13,830 bases of DNA from Ectocarpus siliculosus (Eukaryota; Sar; Phaeophyceae; Ectocarpales; Ectocarpaceae). The notes under the pieces are model-generated. The model was not told the origin of the DNA. It saw nothing but the letters and a program-made list of their open reading frames with translations, and ran no database searches. The stretch is taken from contig FN649728.1 in the NCBI GenBank assembly GCA_000310025.1, forward strand, positions 5,375,303 through 5,389,132. The letters run 5' to 3'. Below are positions 8,851 to 13,830 of the stretch, one piece after another; position 1 is the stretch's first letter, and each line of letters opens with the position of its first letter. The translations under genes were made by a program, and so were the position numbers.

Positions 8851-9771
8851 CACCAGAAGTGAAGAGCGGTGTTCACCACACGAGCAACCACCATGCACGA
8901 AGTGAAAATCCGCATTGAAATCGCTATTTAGCATTGCATTGTATGTGTAACCTTTTCCGACGACGAACGCAAAAATGGCCCGTTTTCCACCTTCAAAAGC
9001 TTGTGGTGTCAAAAGGCCTTGCACGCACGAAAAGCAGCAGGCTGCGAATACCGGCACCGAAGTGCCGAAACACCTCTGCGAAGAGTGGAGTGTGCGTTGT
9101 GCGGTGTGTCGCGTGCTTTTGATCTTTCAATCCCTCTTGGGTGCGCTGTGCGGATTTGGAACAACGTGCAGGAGACCGCTGGTTGTTTTGAAACCTGGCG
9201 CTGAGGACTCGGGACGAAGGAACAGACAGCTAATAATGGTTGGAATGCAAGCGCTGGCCAGTGCCCCAATAATCTGAGGACACATGCATTATGCACACGG
9301 AGTGCATATCGTCATGTTTTCATTGCCGATGTCAAGTCAAATAGCATGATGCCATGATGTCCCTGTCAGCAAGCAGCTCGATCATCCTCAAAAATGGGGC
9401 GGAAAACTCAGGAGCAAATACAACAAGTACGCATCGCACTTTGGTTGACGACTGCTGCTGCTGTGGCGTGTGGTGCGGCTTCTGTCATATTAGCCCGCAA
9501 TTCCGCAGCAGCAGCAATGAATGCAATGCGGCGTGTCCACAAACACAGAGCACTAGAACAAGGCACACGCATACGCCGAAGCGCGCACCTGAAGCCCGCT
9601 GGCGGCCGGGTCGACGCCTGTGTCGAAGATAGCCACCTTCACGCCCCTGCCATCGAGCTGCGGGTTCGCCTTGAGAAACTCCCAAGCCTCCGTCTCCTGC
9701 TTGGGAAGCAGGCCAAGCACGGGGAAGGTGCCATCACCACCGCTGTTGCTCGTTGCAGGTGTCGACGCCAT
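87..9771 (-). CDS. TPP2: Tripeptidyl-peptidase II, N-terminal part, 9 exons; continues beyond the left edge
   Basis: TPP II is a very large cytosolic subtilisin-family serine exopeptidase. It cuts tripeptides from the free N-termini of peptides, largely proteasome products, and assembles into giant spindle complexes. Nine minus-strand exons join in phase: 9771-9589, 5862-5720, 5176-5026, 4304-4227, 3190-2993, 2457-2337, 1873-1797, 1551-1418, 227-87. They give 408 complete residues. The order of conserved blocks matches animal and plant [26 protein letters not shown] (Asp50), [64 protein letters not shown] (His286), [22 protein letters not shown] (Asn384) and GVGAY. The Ser-bearing block and the C-terminal two thirds lie outside the window. 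The identification rests on recalled family motifs rather than a database search, but the match is long and colinear. Every junction preserves phase with GT..AG borders. Confidence 0.95.
228..1417. other. TPP2 intron 8
   Basis: This 1190 bp intron lies between exons 8 and 9. Besides the MITE it holds an A-rich stretch (about 266-330) and a degenerate pair of segments of about 100 bp near 350-440 and 450-555, sharing the motifs ATCGACA and (A)AAAGGT. No gene is seen in the rest. Confidence 0.8.
783..1006. mobile_element. MITE with about 71-bp terminal inverted repeats and TA flanks
   Basis: The left arm 783-853 and the right arm 935-1006 are inverted copies with roughly 88% identity. Both start CCGTAAGGTTG when read inward and both end ...CTCCACAACCAGGAGG. 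The element is flanked by TA at 781-782 and 1007-1008, the target duplication expected for Tc1/mariner-type transposases. The 81 bp centre has no meaningful ORF, so the element is non-autonomous. It sits in TPP2 intron 8. Confidence 0.85.
1418..1551 (-). CDS. TPP2: TPP2 exon 8
   Basis: The exon encodes residues 318-361 plus two bases of Arg362. It reads [18 protein letters not shown]..., matching the family's IGDTRLSTMETGTGLIRA, then [12 protein letters not shown], the conserved strand before the oxyanion region. It ends CDSG(R), matching the family's NSGR. The acceptor is GACGTTAG|ATC and the donor is GTGGGAG|GTGAGA. Confidence 0.94.
1552..1796. other. TPP2 intron 7 with a (CAA/GTT)n tract
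   Basis: This is the shortest intron (245 bp). A CAA repeat occupies 1746-1773 on the plus strand ((GTT)n in the sense of TPP2) and starts 23 bp from the donor. Nothing else is recognised. Confidence 0.8.
1797..1873 (-). CDS. TPP2: TPP2 exon 7
   Basis: The exon completes Gly292 and encodes residues 293-317 ([20 protein letters not shown], then IVSLK). NGVAPGAQI(V/L)S(L/I)K is strongly conserved in TPP II and follows the His block. The acceptor is CTCACTCGTGAG|GT after a T-rich tract, and the donor is CTCAAG|GTAAGC, close to consensus. A (GTT)n tract starts 23 bases past the exon end in intron 7. Confidence 0.94.
1874..2336. other. TPP2 intron 6
   Basis: This 463 bp intron is T-rich in the TPP2 sense. 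Near 1964-1980 it contains a degenerate copy of the exon 7 acceptor border, described in the findings. No gene is seen. Confidence 0.8.
1964..1980 (-). repeat. Echo of the exon 7 start inside intron 6
   Basis: On the minus strand this reads AAGGGATCGTGGCCGCC. It shares ATCGTGGCCGCC (12 of 12) with the first codons of exon 7 (1871-1860), 105 bp away. Both are preceded by a T-rich tract and a TTTTG(G)AAC motif. Downstream it diverges at once into a stop codon, so it is not a functional exon. Confidence 0.5.
2337..2457 (-). CDS. TPP2: TPP2 exon 6 (catalytic His)
   Basis: The exon encodes residues 252-291 plus the first base of Gly292. [17 protein letters not shown] is a TPP II signature. GAHGTHVA(G) is the subtilase His motif, whose first His (His286) is the predicted general base. 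The acceptor is CCCGTGCAG|CTGCGG after a pyrimidine-rich tract, and the donor is GTAGCAG|GTGACG. Confidence 0.95.
2458..2992. other. TPP2 intron 5 with GCT tract and donor echoes
   Basis: This 535 bp intron carries a GCT/GCA-rich tract at 2923-2959 (33 bp from the donor) and two degenerate copies of the exon 5/intron 5 border near 2740-2800 and 2850-2905. The last 150 bp before exon 6 are pyrimidine-rich. No extra exon is supported. Confidence 0.8.
2740..2910 (-). repeat. Two tandem echoes of the exon 5 donor border
   Basis: The exon 5 end reads GCCATGACGGAC..CGACAAG|GTGCCC..GCCGCCGCGAG. A copy at about 2795-2745 reads GCCATGGCGGAC..CGACGAG|GTACCG..GCCGCACGCGAG. A second copy at about 2880-2850 reads TTGAG|GTCTGCCGCACAAGAG. 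The AG|GT junctions lie at 2992, 2872 and 2772, spaced 120 and 100 bp. The two intronic copies also share the upstream motif GGTGTT(T)AAA.AGTGTT. Confidence 0.65.
2993..3190 (-). CDS. TPP2: TPP2 exon 5
   Basis: The exon has 66 codons (residues 186-251), phase 0 at both ends. It opens with a short coiled helix ([16 protein letters not shown]). [12 protein letters not shown] follows, which matches the family's DPGP-x-x-D-x-x-VW motif. DTKEDGDL then matches the conserved D(S/T)xEDGDL. Between them the usual short His-Asp-Gly-Glu turn is replaced by a Gly/Glu-rich stretch of about 12 residues ([16 protein letters not shown]), a local low-complexity insertion. The donor is GACAAG|GTGCCC. Both borders of this exon have degenerate copies in the flanking introns, described separately. 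Confidence 0.93.
3300..3334 (-). repeat. Acceptor echo B of exon 5
   Basis: On the minus strand, TCTAG| is followed by 33 bases from 3332 to 3300 that match exon 5 codons 1-11 at 28 of 33 positions ([11 protein letters not shown] against [11 protein letters not shown]). A T-rich tract and an AG precede it, as at the true acceptor. No good donor follows. Its offset from the true start is 142 bp, so reading straight through would shift frame. Confidence 0.8.
3380..3408 (-). repeat. Acceptor echo A of exon 5
   Basis: On the minus strand, TCCCAG| is followed by 27 bases from 3406 to 3380 that match exon 5 at 21 of 27 positions (DLEARASQL against DLEARAAHL). It lies 74 bp upstream of echo B in the sense of TPP2. 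Only a weak GT follows (TTATGTTTCT). Confidence 0.75.
3531..3636. repeat. AATGATC heptamer array
   Basis: About 15 copies of AATGATC form the array, with a central block of GATGATC variants (three copies) and one AATGACC. Each junction makes the palindrome TGATCA or CGATG, so the tract is rich in short self-complementary sites. It lies in TPP2 intron 4. Confidence 0.95.
4140..4224. repeat. (CT)n / (GA)n microsatellite at the exon 4 donor
   Basis: An uninterrupted CT tract of about 85 bp on the plus strand. In the sense of TPP2 the donor GTGAGA runs directly into it. Confidence 0.97.
4227..4304 (-). CDS. TPP2: TPP2 exon 4 (short helical exon)
   Basis: The exon has 26 codons (residues 160-185) in phase 0 at both ends. 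It sits where TPP II has a poorly conserved helical linker before the DPGP block. The acceptor is textbook: 14 T residues, then CGCCAG|GCGGCT. The donor is CTGCTG|GTGAGAGAGA, so the GT dinucleotide runs straight into a long (GA)n microsatellite. Primary conservation is weak here. The exon is supported by phase, by the strong acceptor and by its place between exons 3 and 5. Confidence 0.85.
4536..4617. repeat. 26-bp minisatellite, about 3 copies
   Basis: The unit ATCATCAGCAAGAGGGGAGG plus GGAAGG starts at 4536, 4562 and 4588. Copies 1 and 3 are near identical and copy 2 differs at two positions. It is G-rich on the plus strand. Confidence 0.93.
4770..5005. repeat. 63-73 bp tandem repeat, about 3.5 copies
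   Basis: TCATTACCACA.. recurs at 4807, 4870 and 4943 (63 and 73 bp apart), each followed by GCAACGC and preceded by (T/C)ACAGC(A)G.GACAGC. The array starts about 20 bp inside the donor of intron 3. Confidence 0.88.
5026..5176 (-). CDS. TPP2: TPP2 exon 3
   Basis: The exon completes Arg109 (AG|G) and encodes residues 110-159. [20 protein letters not shown] followed by GLFPK is the conserved TPP II stretch found after GLSGR. The second half is a charged helix ([17 protein letters not shown]). The acceptor is GCGACAAAG|G and the donor is a strong GCGGAG|GTGAGT. A tandem array starts about 20 bp inside the following intron. Confidence 0.92.
5400..5686. repeat. Four-copy 63-82 bp repeat, each copy with an ATTGG/CCAAT core
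   Basis: Copies start at 5400, 5472, 5535 and 5617. Each begins (C)TGAGAC.G(A/G), then carries CATTGG(T/C)CAG about 17 bp later, then a G/C-rich half, and ends in an A/C-rich tail. In the TPP2 sense the core reads CTG(A/G)CCAATG. The tails of copies 3 and 4 are expanded into (CG)n and (CA)n tracts. Confidence 0.9.
5599..5615. repeat. (CG)8 tract
   Basis: An alternating CG run sits at the tail of repeat copy 3 in intron 2. It has potential to form left-handed DNA. Confidence 0.95.
5671..5712. repeat. (CA)n microsatellite next to the exon 2 donor
   Basis: About 21 CA units with one interruption. On the minus strand this is (GT)n, beginning 6 bp after the GT of the intron 2 donor. Confidence 0.96.
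5720..5862 (-). CDS. TPP2: TPP2 exon 2
   Basis: The exon follows the acceptor ...CTATTAG| and begins GTG TGC CCG (VCPDG). It encodes residues 62-108 plus two bases of Arg109. It contains [13 protein letters not shown], a signature stretch of TPP II just after the Asp block, and ends KGLSG(R), matching the family's GLSGR. The donor is GGCAG|GTACGG, and a (GT)n tract starts only 6 bases further into the intron. Confidence 0.93.
7891..7929. repeat. 19-bp near-perfect palindrome
   Basis: The left arm GGGTCGGAGAGATCGCACC (7891-7909) and the right arm 7911-7929 are inverted copies with one mismatch, separated by a single A. Related half-units GGTGCCATCTCTCCG follow at 7979-8036. Confidence 0.95.
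7979..8036. repeat. Tandem half-units of the palindrome
   Basis: Three consecutive copies of (G/C)GTGCCA(T/A)CTCTCCG(A/G)C, about 18 bp each, resemble the palindrome's arm GGTGCGATCTCACCGAC. They lie about 60 bp further on in intron 1. Confidence 0.9.
8041..8163. repeat. 49-bp tandem repeat
   Basis: TATGTTTGCCTG..AGGTGATC(T/C)GAAGGACA starts at 8042 and 8091. Shortened copies with T(A/G)TGTTTGCT start at 8135 and 8151. Confidence 0.9.
8397..8490. repeat. 67-bp spaced duplication
   Basis: GGCAGCACT(T/C)CAGACAGC occurs at 8397 and 8464, both followed by a short G/C-rich segment. Confidence 0.8.
8802..8849. repeat. (CAG)16 trinucleotide tract
   Basis: A pure CAG run on the plus strand inside TPP2 intron 1, with a CAA-rich stretch just upstream. 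It is not in a supported coding frame. Confidence 0.96.
9589..9771 (-). CDS. TPP2: TPP2 exon 1 (start codon, catalytic Asp)
   Basis: This exon has 61 codons and ends in phase 0 at CAG|GTGCGC. The ATG at 9771 is chosen because the distance from Met to the FPVLGLLPK block is about that of animal TPP II. The +4 base is G, though position -3 is C, so the start context is only fair. Residues 41-55 ([16 protein letters not shown] region) carry the subtilase Asp motif, with Asp50 as the predicted catalytic acid. A low-complexity Ser/Gly/Thr stretch occupies residues 3-14. No signal peptide is seen, which fits a cytosolic enzyme. Confidence 0.93.
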
Positions 9772-10018
9772 GGGTGTGAGTGCTGTGTGTTTGCACCTTT
9801 GTTCCTCTCTCCCAGCAGCAGCAGGTCTGGCAGGATCCAGTCACACAACGCAAAAAAGCACTGAGCAACAAACGGGAGAAAAGTGGATCAAAAGGTGGTC
9901 AGGGGCACAGGAAAGAAGCGCATACCTACACGATTCCGCGGGGCCGCCACAACCTCCCGCACAGCGGTGGGTTGGCCACTTCACGACGACCATTTCCCAC
10001 GCTCATCACGCCACCTCC
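9772..10018. promoter_or_regulatory. Divergent intergenic region, probable bidirectional promoter
   Basis: The two start codons (TPP2 at 9771 on minus, gene 2 at 10019 on plus) are separated by 247 bp, so both promoters and 5' leaders must lie here or overlap the neighbouring gene. No TATA box is visible on either strand. On the minus strand, GTGTAG|GTATGC near 9924-9935 and a CTGCCAG near 9827-9833 could bound a 5'-UTR intron of TPP2, but this is speculative. Confidence 0.5.
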
Positions 10019-10111
10019 ATGTCGGCGACGTTATTCTCAAGAGAGGTTGTGTTCGAGGGGGTGTGCTGGCCTGAAGGACATGGTGCTCCCTCGGCAGGCG
10101 GAAAGGATGAC
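10019..10111 (+). CDS. Gene 2 candidate exon 1 (start)
   Basis: The exon has 31 codons from ATG (MSATLFSREVVFEGVCWPEG...) to GATGAC|GTGAGT, a consensus donor. It is phase 0, matching the next exon. Third-position GC is lower than in the other exons, and the frame is also open upstream, so the true start or first exon could differ. Confidence 0.45.
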
Positions 10112-10839
10112 GTGAGTTTAACACCAACTACTGTAAGAACTTTGAATGCCGCACACAGCAGCAGTCTACAATACCGATGTTGCGCCGCACTTTTCATCGA
10201 TGGCCGATCCGCTCAAAATCTGGTTTGTTGCGGCAGGCTCTTACAGTGCGTTGACTGAACTGCTGTACTCGTGGCATCTGCTAGTGTGTACGATTCCTTT
10301 TCGGTGGAGTCACAGGCGGGTAAGCACATACGCGTTGTTGCTCGGAATTTATCTGCAATTTTTTTACGCTCGCCATCTCTCCTAATGGGCAACGGCAGCA
10401 ATGTAAACTCTGCTGGACTTCGCATTCGGTCGTACTGCTGTAGGACACCCGATGTAGCAGTAAATTAACTCCACGTCGCACGACAGTCCACATTCCTAAC
10501 CCTGTCAAGCGGAGACAGAGAGAGACAGAGATAGGGCGCTGTAGGGCAATGTTTGAAATGCTCGTGGGAAAAATGTGAACATGTCCCAACACACCCGCAG
10601 GTCCTGATCGGAGAGTCCTTAGTCCGGGGGATGGACACCGCCTTTCGGGGCTACTTTCCTCCCCTCAAGTACAGGGCCTCAGACCAAACCAGGTGCGTGC
10701 CAGCTTGTGTCTTCGCTTCAGTAGCACCGCTCTTAGCCGACCGACCAACCGACCGACACGACAATGAGGGGGGGAGGGCGAAGGATGAGTTTTGGTAGGT
10801 CCGAGGGGCCCCTCAGGGTGGTCCACGGATGGAGCTGGC

Positions 10840-10928
<89 letters not shown>

Positions 10929-13385
10929 CGTGCTTGCCGAATGTGCTTTTTTGGCTGCGCTGCGAATCTTGAGAGCCAAGTTCTCTCCTAAGTGTGCCTG
11001 CTGCATGCAAAGGTGACTTTCGAGGTATTGGCGTTCCTGACACTCGAACCTGATATTGTACTGCTGTACCTCGTGTTGCACGTAGCCTGTTGCCACGAGG
11101 GTGTATTCTCGACACACCCAAGCTCAACTCACGGACGGACGCCTGCAAGAGCTGGCTGTGGAGGGGTCTTCTCTATACGCCGTCATCCATGGAAGGGCTC
11201 GCTTTTTTTGTTGATCAAGCGAAGGTCGATGAGTAACTGAACTACCGAGCGTGTAGGCTATAGGGAACCGTAAACGATTTCTTGTTCTCCTGTGCTACAC
11301 CGGGCCATAGACTGCTCTTCCAGAAGACCGCACCAATCAGAACTACAACAGTCCGCGAGAGACGGGTCAAAGAATGAAAAAGGCCAACTTTTGCAGAAAA
11401 AAGCGTTCAACCTACGATAACAATACGTAGGCTGGACAAGACCGAACGAGCCCTTCCTTGTCGTGTTCTTTGTATGCATAGGAATCTCCGTGGCTTCGTC
11501 CGGAACCTCTTGTACGACGACGAGGGCCTGGCTAACTTTGCCGATGGTGGAGATGAGGAGATGACAAGGTGAGAACAGCAGCTCAAGTCTTCTTGGCGCT
11601 TGTTTGCTAGAGCACTTTGTGAGCTCGTTGTTTTTGGCACAACATGTGTCACCATAGAAGTTGTCTTTCGCAAAACATGCATCACGACATAGTATAGGGT
11701 TTCCGTGTGTTTTCATGCTTCCTAATCAAGCCTCCCATTCAGATACGTACGGCACGCCTCCAGAACTTCGTAGCTTATTTGAGTGAGGCTCGTACAATGT
11801 CGAAAGACGGCCACGACGCAAAGTTTGTGTATCCTCAAGAAGATAGCGATCAGATCTCGACCGGGGGTGATCGAGATCGCGATACACAACGCACAAGTCG
11901 TTCTTCAGCCCTCGGGCGTGTTGCATCCAGTCTGGCCCCTCTACAAGTATCTCCTTTTCGCCCTTCCCTTCGACTGATGCCTCTTCTTGGCTTTGCTCTC
12001 TCGCTCTAATTACCATGTCGCACGCAGGCTAGGCGAAGCCCTGAGGGCTCTCGACACCTTCCGCACGGAAAGCTCGCACTACTCTTGGGAGGAGTTCCTA
12101 TCCGTGCTCGGGCGGGAAGTGGGCGGTAGGGGGGCAGGCGGGGCTGTCTACGCGAAAGGTCTGCGGGTGGACGGACGCGCAAGAACCCGTCTTTCGTGGT
12201 TGTGGGGGGGAGGCGGCTAGGTGGTTGCAACGAGTATCTTCGTTTAGGTTTTCTGCCGGCTGTGTTTGTTGTTGGTGTGATGTTGGTTGTTGATGCCACA
12301 ACCTTCGTCGTCGTCGTCGTCGTCGTTGTCGTTTTTTTTACTGTGTCGGCGTTTCTCTTACGTGGAAAACCCGTTCTGGCTTTTGTGATCTCTTACAGGT
12401 GGCCTTATGACCTCTTTAACCGGTGTTGTTTGCGTCTGTTGTTTTGTTTTGTGCAGGCCGTGGCTTCGTCGTGCCGGGGGAGGGTCATGGAAAGTCTCTC
12501 GAGGAGCAGCGTGCGTCCTTCATCGACCAGGTATGGGCTGTGAAGCGTCGCACAGCAACTGTATGTCCCCCCGTCGGGACTTGGTCGCTATGCGTACAAG
12601 AGCTGTGTGGTTTTTGTTCCGTGAATGTTTTTGGTGTTTGCAAACGCTCGGATGGTGCTCCGTCGTTTTCTTACCGCAGTGGCTGCTGCTGCTGCTGATG
12701 CTGCTGCTGCTCTTCAGTGTTGTCGCTGTCGTTTATTGTTGCTGATGGTGGCGTGTCCCTCGTTCGGCGCCGTTTGAAATCGCAGTAGCGTATTATCCAG
12801 CCCAGACTCCGTTTTGTTCGGCACAGCCTTCCGTACGAGGTAGCTCTCCTCTGTAGCGACTGGCGAACACGAACCCAATGGCCATGTAACGAGACAACCA
12901 ACGTGTTCACAATCCCCGAATTCTGCTTCGTGCACCACGCCCTGACAGTCTCCCAAAAGGTGTATCTCGCCAGCATTCGTGTGCGCTGATGTCTCTGTCT
13001 GGCGGTACCTGTTATCTCTGTGGCTGGCTTTTTTTTTTAAGCTTTGCCGTATTCAACACATTCTCCAATGAAGGAAAGCTGGATATATGTATCTTCGACG
13101 GGTCACTTTCAATGAAACCGTACTTTGTGTTGTCTTTTGGTTTTGATGTGTGTATATTTCGGTTCCAAGAGGAGGCGGACGAAGCCGAAGGCGTTGTTGT
13201 TCTTACAATTTTGTTTTTTTGTTCCGTCTGACGTGGGGTCTGTTCGATGACGCGCGTGTTCCTCGTCCGTTTTGTATGTTTTGTTCACTCGTTCGTGCTG
13301 TCGCCGCAAGGCCAAGAGAGAGCTGGACGCGATCGCCCACGCGGAGGGCGGCACACGAGAGGATTTATTGCGGAAGCTCCGAAAG
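10019..13385 (+). CDS. Unrecognised helical protein, about 184 residues over 6 exons, divergent from TPP2
   Basis: I do not recognise this protein. Six plus-strand segments join in phase with GT..AG borders: 10019-10111, 10601-10692, 11482-11568, 12028-12158, 12457-12530 and 13311-13385. The chain is acidic and helix-rich, with no obvious signal peptide or membrane segment. It contains MDTAFRGYFPPLKYR, GFVRNLLYDDEGLANF, LGEALRALDTFRTE..YSWEEF and a charged terminal helix (QRASFIDQAKRELDAIAHAE). Third positions in exons 2-6 are GC-rich, as in TPP2. Translation of alternative frames hits stops. If the weak last donor (AAG|GTTCGC) is not used, the reading frame adds 11 codons and stops at TGA 13419-13421, giving about 195 residues. 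Exon 1 and the 3' end are the least certain parts. Confidence 0.65.
10112..10600. other. Gene 2 intron 1
   Basis: 489 bp between the candidate exon 1 and exon 2. It contains no repeat array and no supported exon. A 79-codon plus-strand ORF crosses it but lacks coding signs. Confidence 0.5.
10601..10692 (+). CDS. Gene 2 exon 2
   Basis: The exon has 30 codons plus two bases (VLIGESLVRGMDTAFRGYFP..., ending SDQT(R)). It runs from CACCCGCAG|GTC to ACCAG|GTGCGT. Only this frame links without a stop to the following exon. Confidence 0.7.
10693..11481. other. Gene 2 intron 2
   Basis: 789 bp, with a long (CT)n tract 150 bp from the donor. No other feature is recognised in 10930-11480. Confidence 0.65.
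10843..10925. repeat. (CT)n microsatellite
   Basis: An uninterrupted CT tract of about 83 bp in gene 2 intron 2, nearly the same length as the tract in TPP2 intron 4. Confidence 0.97.
11482..11568 (+). CDS. Gene 2 exon 3
   Basis: One base completes Arg, then 28 codons and two bases follow (NLRGFVRNLLYDDEGLANFA..., ending EEMT(R)). It runs from TATGCATAG|G to ACAAG|GTGAGA. Third positions are strongly GC-rich and the protein is an acidic helix. Confidence 0.72.
11569..12027. other. Gene 2 intron 3
   Basis: 459 bp. It holds a two-copy 33-bp tandem repeat and an imperfect hairpin near 11852-11877 (GATCTCGA..TCGAGATC). No exon is needed here, because exons 3 and 4 join in phase. Confidence 0.65.
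11627..11692. repeat. 33-bp tandem repeat, 2 copies
   Basis: GTTGT(T/C)TTT.GCA.AACATG.(G/A)TCAC recurs at 11627 and 11660, exactly 33 bp apart, in gene 2 intron 3. Confidence 0.88.
12028..12158 (+). CDS. Gene 2 exon 4
   Basis: One base completes Arg, then 43 codons and one base follow (LGEALRALDTFRTESSHYSW..., ending GGAVYAK(G)). The acceptor is CACGCAG|G. The donor GAAAG|GTCTGC is weak. It is preferred because it keeps frame with the next exon and gives a continuous helical sequence. A Gly-rich turn (VGGRGAGGAV) lies near the end. Confidence 0.68.
12457..12530 (+). CDS. Gene 2 exon 5
   Basis: Two bases complete Gly, then 24 codons follow (RGFVVPGEGHGKSLEEQRAS, then FIDQ). It runs from TTTTGTGCAG|GC after a T-rich tract to GACCAG|GTATGG. 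The end is a charged helix that continues naturally into the next exon. Confidence 0.65.
12531..13310. other. Gene 2 intron 5
   Basis: 780 bp with a GCT-rich tract at 12681-12712. A short open segment near 13165-13190 (EEADEAE in one frame) has an AG before it but no good donor, so it is not called as an exon. Confidence 0.55.
13311..13385 (+). CDS. Gene 2 exon 6
   Basis: The exon has 25 codons (AKRELDAIAHAEGGTREDLL, then RKLRK). It runs from TCGCCGCAAG|GCC to CGAAAG|GTTCGC, phase 0. The donor is poor. Without splicing the frame runs on for 11 residues to TGA at 13419-13421, so this may be the terminal exon. No polyadenylation signal is obvious before the satellite at 13600. Confidence 0.55.
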
Positions 13386-13599
13386 GTTCGCCCTGGTTGG
13401 AACGCCCACCCACGGCAGTGATATCGGCATTTTTTTTAAGGAGGCGTTTCGCGGTTCACAGATTATGTACCTTCGTTCGCTCCTTTTGTCTGGTTTCGTA
13501 CACGGGGTTAGCGGCCGCAGCGCTCTCACTCTCGCGTAGGACAGCGATCACAGTACATCCTTTCAAGTATCACATCACCATGGATTTTTTTGTTTTTCA

Positions 13600-13830
13600 T
13601 TTGCACTTCGCGGACCCACCATGTTGGTCGCACTATATTTATTCAAGCGTGACGGCACCACGAATATTTTGCGCTTCGCCGTCCCCCCATGTTGGTCGCA
13701 CTATGCTCATTCGTGACATCATCACCACGATTATTTTGCACTTCGCGGGCCCCCCATGTTGGTCACACTATCCTCATTCTTGACGTCATCACCACGATTT
13801 TTTTGCACTTGGCGGACCCCCCCCCCCCCA
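13600..13830. repeat. 67-bp satellite, about 3.5 copies, running off the window
   Basis: TTTGC(A/G)CTTCGC is followed by a C run, then CATGTTGGTC(G/A)CACTAT, then a (G)TGACG/ATCATCACCACGA tail. Copies start at 13600, 13667, 13734 and 13801, exactly 67 bp apart. The C run is CCCACC in copy 1, six C in copies 2 and 3, and 13 C in the last copy, where the window stops. Confidence 0.95.

Larger units (their letters stand above)
5863..9588. other. TPP2 intron 1 (3.7 kb)
   Basis: The 3726 bp between exons 1 and 2 carries no convincing exon or transposase gene. It holds a 17-C run (6924-6940), an inverted repeat and its relatives (7891-8040), a 49-bp tandem repeat (8041-8163), a 67-bp duplication (8397 and 8464) and a (CAG)16 tract (8802-8849). 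In 5930-6920 and 6945-7880 I see nothing beyond short unsupported ORFs. Confidence 0.75.

Noticed and set aside
9394-9586. Plus-strand frame starting [11 protein letters not shown] with a hydrophobic Ala-rich stretch that looks like a membrane anchor
   Set aside because: The Ala run comes from GCT/GCA repeats, third positions are not GC-rich, there is no good donor, and it runs into antisense of TPP2 exon 1.
10146-10385. A 79-codon plus-strand frame with hydrophobic stretches
   Set aside because: It sits within gene 2 intron 1, has no splice link in phase and no recognisable motif.
11726-11790. Short exon after TTCAG at 11741 in gene 2 intron 3
   Set aside because: The acceptor looks good, but the frame that continues from exon 3 reaches a stop within 10 codons, and exons 3 and 4 already match in phase.
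13165-13190. EEADEAE segment as an extra gene 2 exon
   Set aside because: There is no usable donor after it, and exons 5 and 6 already join in phase into one continuous helix.

Overview
The window is nuclear DNA from an intron-rich eukaryote. Short exons with GC-rich third positions and GT..AG borders are separated by introns of about 0.25-3.7 kb. The introns are crowded with microsatellites and 25-145 bp tandem repeats. A stramenopile such as a brown alga would fit this style, but no marker in the window proves the lineage.

Two genes are visible, arranged head to head. The larger runs leftward on the minus strand, from an ATG at 9771 to beyond the left edge. It encodes the N-terminal third of tripeptidyl-peptidase II (TPP2), a giant cytosolic subtilisin-like exopeptidase. 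Nine exons can be chained in phase into 408 complete residues: 9771-9589, 5862-5720, 5176-5026, 4304-4227, 3190-2993, 2457-2337, 1873-1797, 1551-1418 and 227-87. The catalytic Asp (exon 1), catalytic His (exon 6) and oxyanion Asn (exon 9) are present. The catalytic Ser and the whole C-terminal part lie outside the window.

The second gene starts about 250 bp from the TPP2 ATG and runs rightward. Six phase-compatible exons between 10019 and 13385 give about 184 residues of a soluble, helix-rich protein that I do not recognise. The short gap between the two ATGs is the likely shared promoter region.

Left region (1-1417): exon 9 and intron 8. Intron 8 holds a 224 bp MITE with terminal inverted repeats of about 71 bp, flanked by TA. 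Middle (1418-5862): exons 2-8, whose introns carry tandem repeats. Several of these repeats are degenerate copies of the neighbouring exon-intron border. Right-middle (5863-9588): the 3.7 kb TPP2 intron 1, with a 19 bp palindrome, short tandem repeats and a (CAG)16 tract. Right (9772-13830): the divergent promoter, gene 2, and a 67-bp satellite that runs off the window inside a poly-C tract.

The most unusual signal is the set of 'echoes' of splice borders. The acceptor side of TPP2 exon 5 recurs twice in intron 4. Its donor side recurs twice in intron 5. The acceptor side of exon 7 recurs once in intron 6. No clearly new biochemical system is visible.
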